Notes under the pieces: generated by a model
Databases searched by the model: none
Told to the model about the DNA's origin: nothing
What the model saw: the letters and a program-made list of their open reading frames with translations, nothing else
Made by a program: the position numbers and the translations under genes
Shown here: in pieces, positions 54,729-63,540 of the stretch
How the letters are laid out: every line of letters begins with the position of its first letter
How positions within the stretch are numbered: position 1 is the first letter of the stretch
NCBI RefSeq assembly: GCF_007004645.1
Contig: NZ_ML660019.1
Location: 640,437 to 704,436, forward strand
Reading direction: 5' to 3'
Length of the DNA: 64,000 nucleotides
DNA from: Aliiroseovarius halocynthiae
GTDB taxonomy: Bacteria > Pseudomonadota > Alphaproteobacteria > Rhodobacterales > Rhodobacteraceae

Positions 54729-55520
54729 ATGGGGAAGCTTCTGAACAGCCTGCTTCGGAAATTTGGGGGCAATGCAAAGTTCAATGCGCCATTGGCGCCG
54801 GATCAACCATTTCTGGTGATCGGTGACATTCACGGCTGCTTTGATGCGCTATGTTCGGCCTTGGATCGGATAGCGTCGGAATCTGAATTGATGGGACAAC
54901 CGCTTGTTTTCGTTGGTGACTATCTGGACCGCGGTCCGCAAAGCTCGGGCGTGCTGCGTCGTCTTATGGCCTTGCAGGCGTCAGGTGAGCGCGATGTCAT
55001 CTGTCTGCGCGGAAATCATGAACAGCTGCTTCTGAACTTCCTGGAAAACCCGGCTCTTCATGCACCTGTTTGGTTCGCGAATGGGGGTGTCGAGGCGCTG
55101 AGAAGCTTCGGTATTCGGGCGTCGAAGCAGGATATGCGCGGGGATCGTGTGCTGATGCTGAGTGCGCGTTTGAAGCAAGAGATGGGGGCGGATTCCTTGG
55201 CTTTCTTGCAGGGGCTGCCGCATATTTGGCAGACTGGAAATGTTGCCGTGTCCCATGCCGGTGCTGATCCGGGAAAGCCACTGGATATGCAAGAGGAACA
55301 GGTGCTTATCTGGGGTCATCCCGCCTTCACGTCGCAGCCGCGTAAGGACGGTATCTGGATGGTGCATGGCCACACGATCGTGCCACAAGTTGTTGCGCAA
55401 GATGGACGGATTTCAGTGGATACCGGCGCGTTTCAAACAGGCGTGCTACCTGTGGTATCTGTGTCCCGCGATGGGGTGCGCGTTGTGGGCCAAGAGGACA
55501 GACTGCAGATTGTGACGTAG
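54729..55520 (+). CDS. Metallophosphoesterase (PPP-type Ser/Thr phosphatase)
   Basis: 263 residues. All metal motifs are visible: GDIHG, GDYLDRGP, GNHE, and a C-terminal VHGHT. This matches bacterial PrpA/PP1-like phosphatases. The ATG at 54729 follows AAGGGGTG; a GTG at 54708 is possible. It lies 24 bases after the aminotransferase gene. No Wzb-like tyrosine phosphatase was found in the window, so this enzyme could oppose the Wzc-like kinase, but that is speculation. Confidence 0.85.
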   Translation: MGKLLNSLLRKFGGNAKFNAPLAPDQPFLVIGDIHGCFDALCSALDRIASESELMGQPLVFVGDYLDRGPQSSGVLRRLMALQASGERDVICLRGNHEQLLLNFLENPALHAPVWFANGGVEALRSFGIRASKQDMRGDRVLMLSARLKQEMGADSLAFLQGLPHIWQTGNVAVSHAGADPGKPLDMQEEQVLIWGHPAFTSQPRKDGIWMVHGHTIVPQVVAQDGRISVDTGAFQTGVLPVVSVSRDGVRVVGQEDRLQIVT

Positions 55521-55820
55521 AGGAAGTCAAATTTGCAAGACCGCCGGCCAGGGAAAAGCCGAGCGCGGTCGGGAAACAGAGCTGAAAATTTGCAGGGGTA
55601 CACAACACGTGTTTGGGCAGCGCTATACTGGCTTTTCGTTGACCGCCGATCAACGCACGGGATGGGTGTTGAACTGATCGGTTTGCTAACTTGATTGCGC
55701 ATGCCCGGAACGGATCCTAGTATTGGATCAGCTCAACGCTGCTTCCGCCATAAATCTTATCTATCCTAGAGTTACCCCACCCGGTGAGGGTGGGGCGTTT
55801 TTGTAACGATGCCGGCAGGA
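55521..55820. other. Intergenic region with terminator
   Basis: 300 bases between convergent genes, no convincing gene. A strong rightward terminator lies at its right end. A weak promoter-like pair (TTGCGC at 55695, TAGTAT at 55718, spacing 17) precedes it, so a short RNA of about 75 bases is conceivable. Confidence 0.4.
55775..55805 (+). terminator. Rho-independent terminator
   Basis: CCCCACCC (55775-55782) and GGGTGGGG (55788-55795) form a perfect 8-bp GC-rich stem with a 5-base loop, followed by CGTTTTTG. This is a classic terminator for rightward transcription. The nearest rightward gene ends 255 bases before it. No T-run serves the leftward fpr gene. Confidence 0.85.
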
Positions 55821-56675
55821 TCAGTCCAAGAACGCTTTCTCGACCACATATTGCGCAGGTTTCGAATTCGCGCCCTCTTGCAAACCGTATTCCTCGAACA
55901 TCTCTTTCAGTTCCAGGTTAAAGGCCAGGTTACCACAGATCATCGCGCGGTCATGTTCAGGGTTCAAAGGCTCAACGCCCAGATCCTTGAACGCCTCGCC
56001 CGAGCGCATCAGGTCGGTGATGCGGCCCATCTTGGGGCTCTCTTCGCGGGTGGTGGTCGGGTAATACTTAATCTTCTTCCAGAAGCCTTCGCCAATCACT
56101 TCGTTCAGAAGCTCGTCTTCTTTCAGGTTTTCGATCAGGTTCGCACCATAGGTCAGCTCGCCCACTTCACGGCAGGTGTGGGTGATGATCACCTCGTCGT
56201 AATCCTCATAGGTCTGCGGTTCGCGCAGAAGCGAAGCGAAGGGCGCAAAGCCGGTACCTGTAGCGAAGAACCAGATGCGTTTGCCGGGGATCAGCGCGTC
56301 GTGCACCAAGGTTCCAACGGGTTTCGGACGCAGGATGATCTCGTCTCCAACCTGAAGGTGCTGCAGTTTCGAGGTCAACGGCCCGTCCGGCACTTTGATC
56401 GAGTAGAACTCCAGCTCTTCATCCCAGCTGGGCGAGGCAATCGAATAGGCGCGCAGAAGCGGCTTTTGCTTGCCGGTTTCCGGCTGTGGGTCGCCCATCA
56501 GCCCGATCATCACGAACTCGCCCGAACGGAAGCGCAGGCTGGCAGGGCGCGTGCAGCGGAACCTGAACAGGCGGTCGGTGTAATGTTCAACTTCAGTCAC
56601 TGTCTGCGCGTCGGGCAGGGTCGGGACCGGTTTTACTTTGGTTTCAGCATCCATAACGGGCGTCACTTCATTCAT
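55821..56675 (-). CDS. fpr: Ferredoxin-NADP reductase
   Basis: 284 residues, bacterial Fpr type. The FAD-binding motif LRAYSIASP and NADP-site residues FATGTGFAPFASLL are visible, with ICGNLAFN near the C-terminal part. It exchanges electrons between NADPH and ferredoxin. Placed at the end of the cys operon (68 bases after the DUF934 gene), it could feed the siroheme sulfite reductase. The start has no strong ribosome site; ATG at 56654 is an alternative. Confidence 0.93.
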   Translation of the reverse strand: MNEVTPVMDAETKVKPVPTLPDAQTVTEVEHYTDRLFRFRCTRPASLRFRSGEFVMIGLMGDPQPETGKQKPLLRAYSIASPSWDEELEFYSIKVPDGPLTSKLQHLQVGDEIILRPKPVGTLVHDALIPGKRIWFFATGTGFAPFASLLREPQTYEDYDEVIITHTCREVGELTYGANLIENLKEDELLNEVIGEGFWKKIKYYPTTTREESPKMGRITDLMRSGEAFKDLGVEPLNPEHDRAMICGNLAFNLELKEMFEEYGLQEGANSKPAQYVVEKAFLD

Positions 56676-56743
56676 AAGCGTCAGCAGGGCACAATGCCCC
56701 GCCCTTTCCTGTCAGTGTATATATGTGGGTAGCGAAGGCTGGT

Positions 56744-57154
56744 CTAGCCGGTCATCCGCGACCTATAGTCATAGGCCTTCCAGTCCGCCCGGAACTGCCA
56801 TTCGGCTTCGGGTTGGCGTTGTGCCAACTCGTCCGAGATCTCGACCTCGTCAAAGCCTGACCGACGCGCCATCGCGTATTGGTCCGAGATCACGTGGCCA
56901 TGGGCGCGCAGACGACCCGTGAAGCCAAGAAGGCGCAGTTGGCGACCCAAAGTGAAGCCGCGGCCATCTGCGAAAGACGGGAAGTCGATACGGATGGCAG
57001 GCACGCCGACCATCAGATCAGCCAGTGCCGCCGGATCCGTATCCGACGCAATGTGCAGCCCGCGCGTGTCATTGGCGGCGCGCTCGTCCGAGGTTGCGAA
57101 CCCTTCGGTCCAATCGTCACGGGCAAAGCCGTTATCGGTTACAATCACGCTCAT
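56744..57154 (-). CDS. DUF934 protein of the sulfur assimilation operon
   Basis: 136 residues. PAIRIDFPSFADGRGFTLGRQLR and LRAHGHVISDQ are the typical signature of DUF934, which almost always follows sulfite/nitrite reductase and cysH genes in Proteobacteria. The biochemical role is not firmly established; an accessory function in sulfite reduction is inferred. ATGA overlap with cysH fixes the start; the longer frame is not used. Confidence 0.88.
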   Translation of the reverse strand: MSVIVTDNGFARDDWTEGFATSDERAANDTRGLHIASDTDPAALADLMVGVPAIRIDFPSFADGRGFTLGRQLRLLGFTGRLRAHGHVISDQYAMARRSGFDEVEISDELAQRQPEAEWQFRADWKAYDYRSRMTG

Positions 57155-57891
57155 GCTTCTGCTCCTACGCGAACCATTTTTCCGTCGACAAAGTGAATGC
57201 CGCATTCCGTCTTCTCGGCCCCGCGCCAGCGTCCGGCGCGTGGGTCTTCACCGGGTTTAACCGCCGACGTACAGGGGGCACAGCCGATCGACGGGAAGCC
57301 GCGACTGACCAGCGGGTGCTTGGGCAGGCGGTTGTTGATCAGGTAATCCTGCACGTCTGACGCCGCCCAATGGGCCAGTGGATTGACCTTCAGTAGACCG
57401 TCTTCGGCCTCGAAGAACTCCAGGTCCACACGCTTGCCACCCTGAAAGCGTTTGCGTCCGGTGATCCAGCCGTCAAACCCGTCCAATGCACGGTCCAGCG
57501 GCTCGACCTTGCGGACAGCGCAGCAGGCATCGGTGTCTGCCAAATGCAGGATGTTGTCCGGGTCACGGGCGAACAGCTCTTCCGGGTCTGGATGCACAAC
57601 GCGCACATCGGTCAGGCCCAGCTTCTCGGCCACCTCGACCTGATAGTCGAGGGTCTCTTGGAACAGCATTTGTGTGTCCAGAAAGATCACGGGCACGGTA
57701 CGGTCGACCTTGGCGACCAAGTGCAGCAACACAACGCTTTCCGCACCAAAGCTGGACACCAGCGCAAGCGAGCCAATGGTGCTGTCCGACAGCGCCCGCT
57801 CCACGACCGAAGTCGCCGAATGGTGCTTGTAGCGTGCGTTCAGATCAGCCGCACGTTCCTCGGCAGGGGGAAGGGGGATTTCAAGCGGCAT
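57151..57891 (-). CDS. cysH: Phosphoadenylyl/adenylyl-sulfate reductase CysH
   Basis: 246 residues. The N-type ATP pyrophosphatase-like motif SSFGAES, the ITGRKR segment and the C-terminal KTECGIH with the catalytic Cys are clear. The paired cysteines (CCAVRKVEPL and CAPC) that bind a [4Fe-4S] cluster indicate the APS-reducing type. It makes sulfite from activated sulfate. It overlaps the end of cysI by 11 bases; the ATG at 57891 is chosen over the long upstream frame. Confidence 0.93.
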   Translation of the reverse strand: MPLEIPLPPAEERAADLNARYKHHSATSVVERALSDSTIGSLALVSSFGAESVVLLHLVAKVDRTVPVIFLDTQMLFQETLDYQVEVAEKLGLTDVRVVHPDPEELFARDPDNILHLADTDACCAVRKVEPLDRALDGFDGWITGRKRFQGGKRVDLEFFEAEDGLLKVNPLAHWAASDVQDYLINNRLPKHPLVSRGFPSIGCAPCTSAVKPGEDPRAGRWRGAEKTECGIHFVDGKMVRVGAEA

Positions 57892-59551
57892 GGCTCTTAT
57901 CCTCTTCCGGATAGAGGGCTGCCTTGAACGGCGCCTCGCCCAAGCGGCGGAAGGCGTCGATGAAACTCTCGCTTTCGTCCTCGCGGTGCTCAAGATAGGC
58001 GTGTACAAGGCGTTCTATGGCCGGGACGATCTGGTCATAGGCAAAGCCGGGGCCAGCCCGTTTTCCAATCACAGTGTCCGGGCCGGCGTCACCACCCAAG
58101 GTGATCTGATAGTTTTCGACGCCCGCACGATCCAGACCCAGAATGCCGATATGGCCCAGATGGTGGTGACCACAGGCGTTGATGCAGCCCGAGATCTTGA
58201 TCTGCAGGTGGCCGATATCGTGTTCGATCTTCAACTCGTCGAAACGTTCGGCAATCTCTTGCGCGACGGGGATCGACCGCGCCGTGGCCAGCGCACAGTA
58301 ATCCATGCCGGGGCAGGCGATGATGTCCGAGATCAGACCGGCATTGGCAGTCGCCATGCCGTGCGCACGCAGGGCCGTAAAGATCGCCGGCAGGTCCGAA
58401 CGGTGGATATGTGGGAAGATCACGTTCTGCTCGTGGCTGATACGGATGTCGCTGTGGCCGTACTCTTCCGCCAGATCCGCAAGCACGCGCATTTGATCGG
58501 CGTTGGCATCGCCCGGCGTGGCCCCGTGGGCTTTCATCGAGATCGTGACGATCCCGTAGCCATCCGTGCGGTGGTCATCCACGTTGGTATCGCTCCACGA
58601 CCGGAAGATCGGGTCGGCGTCACGGGCAGCGTGATAACCCGCAAGGTCCGCCGTCTTGAAGTCGGGTGCGGTAAAGTCAGCGGCGATACTGGCGAAATGC
58701 TCTTGATCCACGCCCGAGAACAGCGGGCGCAGCTGAGCAAAGCGGGCTTCGACCAGTTCATGGATCTTATCGATTCCGTTCTCCATCGTGGTGATCTTGA
58801 TGCGCGCCTTATACTTGTTATCGCGGCGACCCAACGTGTTGTAGACGCTGACGATGGCTTCGACATATGGCAGCAGATCTTCGCGCGGCAGGAAGTCTTT
58901 CAGGACCTGACCCACAACCGGTGTACGGCCAAGGCCACCGCCGACGAGGATCTGATAGCCAACTTCCCCGGCTGCGTTCTTCACGATGCGAATGCCGATG
59001 TCATGCGCCTTGGTGACGGCGCGGTCAGCTTTCGATCCGGTCACCGCCAGCTTGAACTTGCGCGGCAGGAACTGGAATTCCGGGTGGTCGGTGGACCACT
59101 GACGCAGAAGCTCGGCTGTGGGGCGAGGATCTTCAACCTCGTCCGCGGCGGCACCGGCGAAGTGATCAGCCGTCACGTTGCGGATCGTGTTGCCCGAGGT
59201 CTGGATGGCGTGCATCCCAACATCGGCCAACGCGTCCAGCATATCAGGAATGTCCGACAGACGCGGCCAGTTGAACTGAATGTTCTGACGCGTGGTCCAA
59301 TGTCCATAGCCCTTGTCCCAACGCTCGCCGATCATCGCCAGCTGGCGCATCTGGCTGGGGTTGAGCGAGCCATAAGGGATCGCGACCCGCAGCATATAGG
59401 CGTGCAGCTGCAGATAAACGCCATTCATCAGGCGCAACGGCTTGAACTCGTCTTCGGTCAGCGCGCCCGAGATGCGGCGGCCCACTTGTTCGCGGAACTG
59501 CGCCACGCGGTTGCGCACGAAGCTTTCGTCGAAATGGTTGTAATCATACAT
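57881..59551 (-). CDS. cysI: Siroheme sulfite reductase (CysI/NirA family)
   Basis: 556 residues. Two nitrite/sulfite reductase ferredoxin-like halves and the [4Fe-4S]-siroheme ligands CPGMDYC (C-x5-C) and CINAC (C-x3-C, followed by GHHH) are present. It reduces sulfite to sulfide in six one-electron steps. Absence of a cysJ flavoprotein nearby and presence of fpr suggest ferredoxin as donor. The ATG at 59551 is chosen; codons upstream belong to the overlapping DUF2849 gene. Confidence 0.92.
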   Translation of the reverse strand: MYDYNHFDESFVRNRVAQFREQVGRRISGALTEDEFKPLRLMNGVYLQLHAYMLRVAIPYGSLNPSQMRQLAMIGERWDKGYGHWTTRQNIQFNWPRLSDIPDMLDALADVGMHAIQTSGNTIRNVTADHFAGAAADEVEDPRPTAELLRQWSTDHPEFQFLPRKFKLAVTGSKADRAVTKAHDIGIRIVKNAAGEVGYQILVGGGLGRTPVVGQVLKDFLPREDLLPYVEAIVSVYNTLGRRDNKYKARIKITTMENGIDKIHELVEARFAQLRPLFSGVDQEHFASIAADFTAPDFKTADLAGYHAARDADPIFRSWSDTNVDDHRTDGYGIVTISMKAHGATPGDANADQMRVLADLAEEYGHSDIRISHEQNVIFPHIHRSDLPAIFTALRAHGMATANAGLISDIIACPGMDYCALATARSIPVAQEIAERFDELKIEHDIGHLQIKISGCINACGHHHLGHIGILGLDRAGVENYQITLGGDAGPDTVIGKRAGPGFAYDQIVPAIERLVHAYLEHREDESESFIDAFRRLGEAPFKAALYPEEDKSHAA

Positions 59552-59870
59552 TGGCCACGGCCTCCGGTGCCGATTGCTGTGTCTGTTTGCCGTGGAAACG
59601 GTTCGACGGGCCGGTGGCGCGGAACGTTTCGCGGAAATGGGTGGGGGTCGGGCCGGTTGGGCCTGCGGCGGCGTCAGCCAGGTAAGGGCCAACGGCGATG
59701 CCGGGCTCGGCTGTGGCGTGTGCCAGCTGAGCGTTTGCCTCGGCCTCGTCCTCGATCAGCCATGCCATACACATGTCGCGCACCCATGACCCATCACGGG
59801 CCATATAGATCACGTCGCCTTCGATCAGGTCGTTCGCGGTTACCACTTTGGGGCTAAAAGGGCGGGGCAT
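59544..59870 (-). CDS. DUF2849 protein, first gene of the cys operon
   Basis: 108 residues. PKVVTANDLIEGDVIYMARDG and HFRETFRATGPSNRFHGKQ fit DUF2849, a small protein family common before cysI in alphaproteobacteria. Function unknown. The ATG at 59870 has an AAAGGA site about 7 bases upstream. It overlaps the cysI start by 8 bases. Confidence 0.83.
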   Translation of the reverse strand: MPRPFSPKVVTANDLIEGDVIYMARDGSWVRDMCMAWLIEDEAEANAQLAHATAEPGIAVGPYLADAAAGPTGPTPTHFRETFRATGPSNRFHGKQTQQSAPEAVANV

Positions 59871-60010
59871 GGCATGTCCTTTCCGGTTGCTTTCGGGATG
59901 TATATAGGACATTTTCCCCATATTCCGCGAGGTGATGCGGGAAATAAGGAATGTTGTTTCGGTTTCTGCGTCAGTTGGAACGCTTGGACCAGAAGAAGGG
60001 AAAAAGCGGA
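59871..60010. promoter_or_regulatory. Divergent promoter region of the cys operon and the Lrp-type regulator
   Basis: 140 bases between the two starts. An imperfect inverted repeat is visible at about 59919-59945 (ATATTCCGC ... GCGGGAAATA), and AT-rich flanks (TATATA near 59900). This is a likely place for autoregulation by the AsnC-type protein and for sulfur control. Pattern-based only. Confidence 0.45.
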
Positions 60011-60472
60011 ATGTCTGTTCGGCTGGATGAGATCGACCGGAAAATCCTGCGCGAGCTACAGCGCGATGCAGGGCAGTCTTTGGATGTGATTGCCAAAAAG
60101 GTGGGGTCATCTAAGACCCCTGTTTGGAACCGGATTCGTAAAATGCGCGAAGGCGGTGTAATCGGTCAAAACACCATGGTGATGGATGCCGAAAGCCTTG
60201 GGTTCGAGGCCTGCTTTTTCGTTCTGATCCGCACATCCGAGCATGAAGCCGATTGGCAAGAGAAATTCCTGGCCGCCCTGCGTGCACGCCCTGAGGTGAT
60301 GGAGGCGCATCGTCTGGCAGGCGAGATTGACTATATTCTAAAGGTCCGCGTCGAGAATGCCCGCGCCTATGACGAGTTCTATCAGGCGCTGATTTCCGAG
60401 GTGAAGATCTTCAATGTCACCGCGTTGTTGTCGATGGAAGAGATCAAGTTCTCGACCGAGTTGCCGATCTGA
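60011..60472 (+). CDS. Lrp/AsnC-family transcriptional regulator
   Basis: 153 residues, usual length. An N-terminal helix-turn-helix (LDEIDRKILRELQRDAG; IAKKVGSSKTPVWNRIRKM) is followed by the RAM ligand-binding domain (AGEIDYILKVRVENARAYDEFY). The ATG at 60011 is chosen; a possible earlier ATG at 59951 with AAGGA would add 20 residues. Its divergent place next to the sulfur reduction operon suggests that it regulates that operon, perhaps sensing a sulfur amino acid. Confidence 0.9.
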   Translation: MSVRLDEIDRKILRELQRDAGQSLDVIAKKVGSSKTPVWNRIRKMREGGVIGQNTMVMDAESLGFEACFFVLIRTSEHEADWQEKFLAALRARPEVMEAHRLAGEIDYILKVRVENARAYDEFYQALISEVKIFNVTALLSMEEIKFSTELPI

Positions 60473-60563
60473 TAGGCGTTCGGTGGCTCACGTTGTGAGC
60501 CTGGAGGGGCGTTGCCCCTCTGCACTGCGTGCATTCACCCCAGGATATTTTCGACAAGAAAAG

Positions 60564-61739
60564 CTAGCGCTTGACGATCAGTGAGGCGAGGCCGTGGAAG
60601 TGATAGACATTTCCAAATTCTGGTGGCGCGGCGATGGTTAGGTTCGGGCAGCGGTCGAATAAGATTGGTAAAGCGTGTTTCAGCTCGAGGCGAGCAAGAG
60701 GTGCGCCGATGCAGAAATGCGCGCCTGCGCCGAAGGCGGTGTTCTGTTTGATCTGCCGTGCGGGATCGAATTGGTTGGGATTGTCCCACATGTCGGGGTC
60801 GCGATTGGCCGCGCCAAGAAGTAGTCCGATTTCATCCCCGCGTTTGAAGTCATGCCCGTAAAGCGTTGTATCTTCATAGACATGGCGCGTGAACATATGC
60901 AGTGGCGGATCGTAGCGAAGCGTTTCTTCGATGGTTGCGTCGATGGCGTCTGGGCTTAGTGCGGTGGTGGGCGTGTTCTGTTCCAAGAGCGTTTTTACGG
61001 CGATGGCCATGGCGTGCACGGTGGCTTCGTGACCTGCATTCAACAGCAGGATACAGGTCGAAATCAGTTCGTCTGTAGACAGTTTTTCGCCTTCTTCTTC
61101 GGCTTGAATTAGCTCGGTGATCAGGTCGTCGCGGGGATCGCCACGGCGTTGGTCCACATAGTCGCGCATGAAGGCCACGAAGGCCTCGGTTGCAGCAATG
61201 GCCTCGTCTTCGACTGCACGGGTTCGGCGCGCTTGGTACATCGAGACCATGGCGTTCGACCAGTGCAACAGGTCATCGGCGCGCTCTTCGGGCACGCCAA
61301 GTAAGCGGCAGATGATGATCACCGGGATGCGGGTGGCGAAAGTGGGTAAGAGGTCGAACTCGCCTTCTGGAAAGGCGTCGATTAAGTCATGGGTCAGGAC
61401 CTCGATTTCGGGGCCGAGTGTTGCAATCCGGCGCGACGTGAAGGCCCGCAGAACCAGCTTGCGCAGGCGTGTATGACGGGGGGCTTCCAGTTCCAGCATG
61501 GAATGGGCTTCGACCGCATAGAACGGGGCCAGATGATCGGGGAACGGGCGGGGTTCGACGGGCTCCCGGCCAAAGCGGCGATCCCGTAGCAAAGCGTTTA
61601 CGGCCCGGAAACTAGCTGCCATCGGCAGTTCGTAGTCGTCCCAAAAGAACAGATCCCCATGGCTGCGGGCGCGGTCATAGAACGCATAGGGGTTTTGAGT
61701 GAATTCGGGTTCGGTCGGGGATTGGGTCAGTCGCTTCAT
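60564..61739 (-). CDS. Cytochrome P450
   Basis: 391 residues, soluble bacterial class. The heme loop FGAGAHFCIGAPLARLE has the axial Cys343; the I-helix has AGHEAT (235-240); the K-helix ExxR is EETLR (271-275). The ATG at 61739 follows AAGGA at a slightly long distance. It stands alone with no ferredoxin gene beside it; fpr in the cys operon could supply reductase. The substrate cannot be predicted. Confidence 0.92.
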   Translation of the reverse strand: MKRLTQSPTEPEFTQNPYAFYDRARSHGDLFFWDDYELPMAASFRAVNALLRDRRFGREPVEPRPFPDHLAPFYAVEAHSMLELEAPRHTRLRKLVLRAFTSRRIATLGPEIEVLTHDLIDAFPEGEFDLLPTFATRIPVIIICRLLGVPEERADDLLHWSNAMVSMYQARRTRAVEDEAIAATEAFVAFMRDYVDQRRGDPRDDLITELIQAEEEGEKLSTDELISTCILLLNAGHEATVHAMAIAVKTLLEQNTPTTALSPDAIDATIEETLRYDPPLHMFTRHVYEDTTLYGHDFKRGDEIGLLLGAANRDPDMWDNPNQFDPARQIKQNTAFGAGAHFCIGAPLARLELKHALPILFDRCPNLTIAAPPEFGNVYHFHGLASLIVKR

Positions 61740-61797
61740 GGGCGCATGTTCCTTAAACCCGCTGGTCAATGCAAGAGCCGTTTCCTATGCTGCCCTT

Positions 61798-63540
61798 ATG
61801 TTGCGGTTTCTGCATACGAAATGGATTTTTCCCTTTCTTCTCGGGACGCTGGTCATCAGCGCCAGCGTCTGGGCCGTGGCGTGGCGCGCAGCCTTGCAGC
61901 CATTGGCGGACCAAGCCTCGTCCGAGCTTGAGCTGGCTTCGGACCAATTGACCCGGCATCTTTTTCGCTATCGCGAACTGGCAGTGGTGCTGGCGCGACA
62001 TCCGGTGTTGAACGCACGTTTGACCGGCGAGTCGCCATCACCGCAAGAGGCTGACAGCCTGCTTCAGGCGATGGCCGATATGACCGGTGCGTATCAGCTG
62101 TTGCTGGTGGATCACACCGGGCGTGTCATGGGGGCGTCACATCGAACTGGTGTGCGGTTGGATCCGACCACCCCATTAATTTATCGCGCGCTGACCGGTG
62201 CGCTGGGCGTCGAGGCAAAGTTCCAGCCATTAGACAATGGGGGAATGCGTCGGGTGTATTCGTTTGCGGCCCCGGTAATGGGCGAACGGGGGCGGCATAA
62301 GGGCGTTGTGGTCGCCCGCACGGATCTGTTGGACTTTGAAGAGAACTGGCCATCGACGGCATCGGCATTGTTTTTCACGCTGAATAGCGAGCGTGTTTTC
62401 GTCTCGAACCGGTTGGATCTGGTCAGTGTGGCCCGCCCGGCCGAAAGGTTCCTGAACAGCAGCGCAAGTCACTGGACGGGGCACGAGGTCTGGACGGTCG
62501 AGGCCGGGCCGTATTTGCCGGATCGTGCCCTGCATCTGATGCGCGATTTGTCCACGGTTGGATTAAGTGGTGAGATCTTGTTGGATACCGCACCCGCCGA
62601 GCGCAGCGCGGCCTTGTTGGCTGCCATTTCTGCGGCGATCTGCCTTGGTGTCGGAGGGCTGTTGTTGGCTGTGGGCGAACGCCGCCGTGCATTGGATGAA
62701 AAACTGCGGATCGAGGCGGCCGCCAATGCGCGGCTCGAGGCACGGGTTGCCGAACGCACGCAGGCCTTATCGACCGCCAACGCGGATCTTCAGCGCGAGA
62801 ACCGTGAACGGCGCGAGGCTGAAGCGGCACTGAAAAAGGCGCAAGATGATCTGGTGCAGGCTGGGAAGCTGTCGGCTCTTGGTCAGATGTCTGCGGGCAT
62901 CAGTCACGAGTTGAACCAGCCCTTGATGGCGATACGGAGTTTTTCCGAGAACGCTACATTGTTTCTGGAACGCGGGCAGGAAGCTCAGGCAGGGCAAAAC
63001 CTGACCCGGATTTCCGAGCTGGCACACCGCATGGGGCGGATCATCAAGAACCTGCGTGCTTTTTCGCGCAACGAAGCCGAGCCGATGGGAAAGGTTGACT
63101 TGGGGCATGTGGTGTCGACTGCGGTAGAGCTGACGGAACCACGGTTGAAGGCAGACCGGATTGCCTTGGAATGGGCACCACCGCGCACTCCTGTTTTTGC
63201 CACGGCGGGCGAGGTTCGGTTGTCGCAGGTGTTTGTCAACCTGATCAACAATGCAGCGGATGCGATGATGGATCAGGAAGAGCGCCTGATTCAGATCACA
63301 ATTAGCGCGAGCGATACGCTGTCTGCGACCGTGCGCGACACGGGGCCGGGCATCAAAGATCCTGACCGAATTTTCGAACCCTTCTTTTCCACCAAGCAGG
63401 TGGGGCAGGATGGCATGGGGCTTGGCTTGTCGATCTCTTATGGTCTGGTGCAAAGCTTCGGGGGCGACATTCGGGGGCGCAATTGTAAGAACGGGGCGAT
63501 GTTCACGGTCGAACTGCCCTATTGGAAGGATGCGGAATGA
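61798..63540 (+). CDS. dctB: C4-dicarboxylate sensor histidine kinase DctB
   Basis: 580 residues. Membrane helices near 9-28 and 275-297 flank a periplasmic sensor of the tandem-PAS (sCache) type. A coiled coil leads to the HisKA domain with the phosphorylated His in SAGISHELNQPL and the ATPase domain (NLINNAADAM, DTGPGI, GMGLGLS). No HAMP domain is visible, as in DctB. It would sense succinate-type acids and phosphorylate DctD. Start ATG 61798 lacks a strong ribosome site. ATGA overlap with dctD. Confidence 0.87.
   Translation: MLRFLHTKWIFPFLLGTLVISASVWAVAWRAALQPLADQASSELELASDQLTRHLFRYRELAVVLARHPVLNARLTGESPSPQEADSLLQAMADMTGAYQLLLVDHTGRVMGASHRTGVRLDPTTPLIYRALTGALGVEAKFQPLDNGGMRRVYSFAAPVMGERGRHKGVVVARTDLLDFEENWPSTASALFFTLNSERVFVSNRLDLVSVARPAERFLNSSASHWTGHEVWTVEAGPYLPDRALHLMRDLSTVGLSGEILLDTAPAERSAALLAAISAAICLGVGGLLLAVGERRRALDEKLRIEAAANARLEARVAERTQALSTANADLQRENRERREAEAALKKAQDDLVQAGKLSALGQMSAGISHELNQPLMAIRSFSENATLFLERGQEAQAGQNLTRISELAHRMGRIIKNLRAFSRNEAEPMGKVDLGHVVSTAVELTEPRLKADRIALEWAPPRTPVFATAGEVRLSQVFVNLINNAADAMMDQEERLIQITISASDTLSATVRDTGPGIKDPDRIFEPFFSTKQVGQDGMGLGLSISYGLVQSFGGDIRGRNCKNGAMFTVELPYWKDAE

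Noticed and set aside
55775-55805. The terminator as a bidirectional element also ending fpr
   Set aside because: On the minus strand the hairpin is not followed by a T-run; only the rightward direction fits.
57890-59857. A 655-codon open frame on the plus strand opposite cysH/cysI
   Set aside because: It is fully antisense to cysI with clear siroheme and iron-sulfur motifs on the other strand; its translation shows no domain and it is a codon-bias shadow of GC-rich coding DNA.
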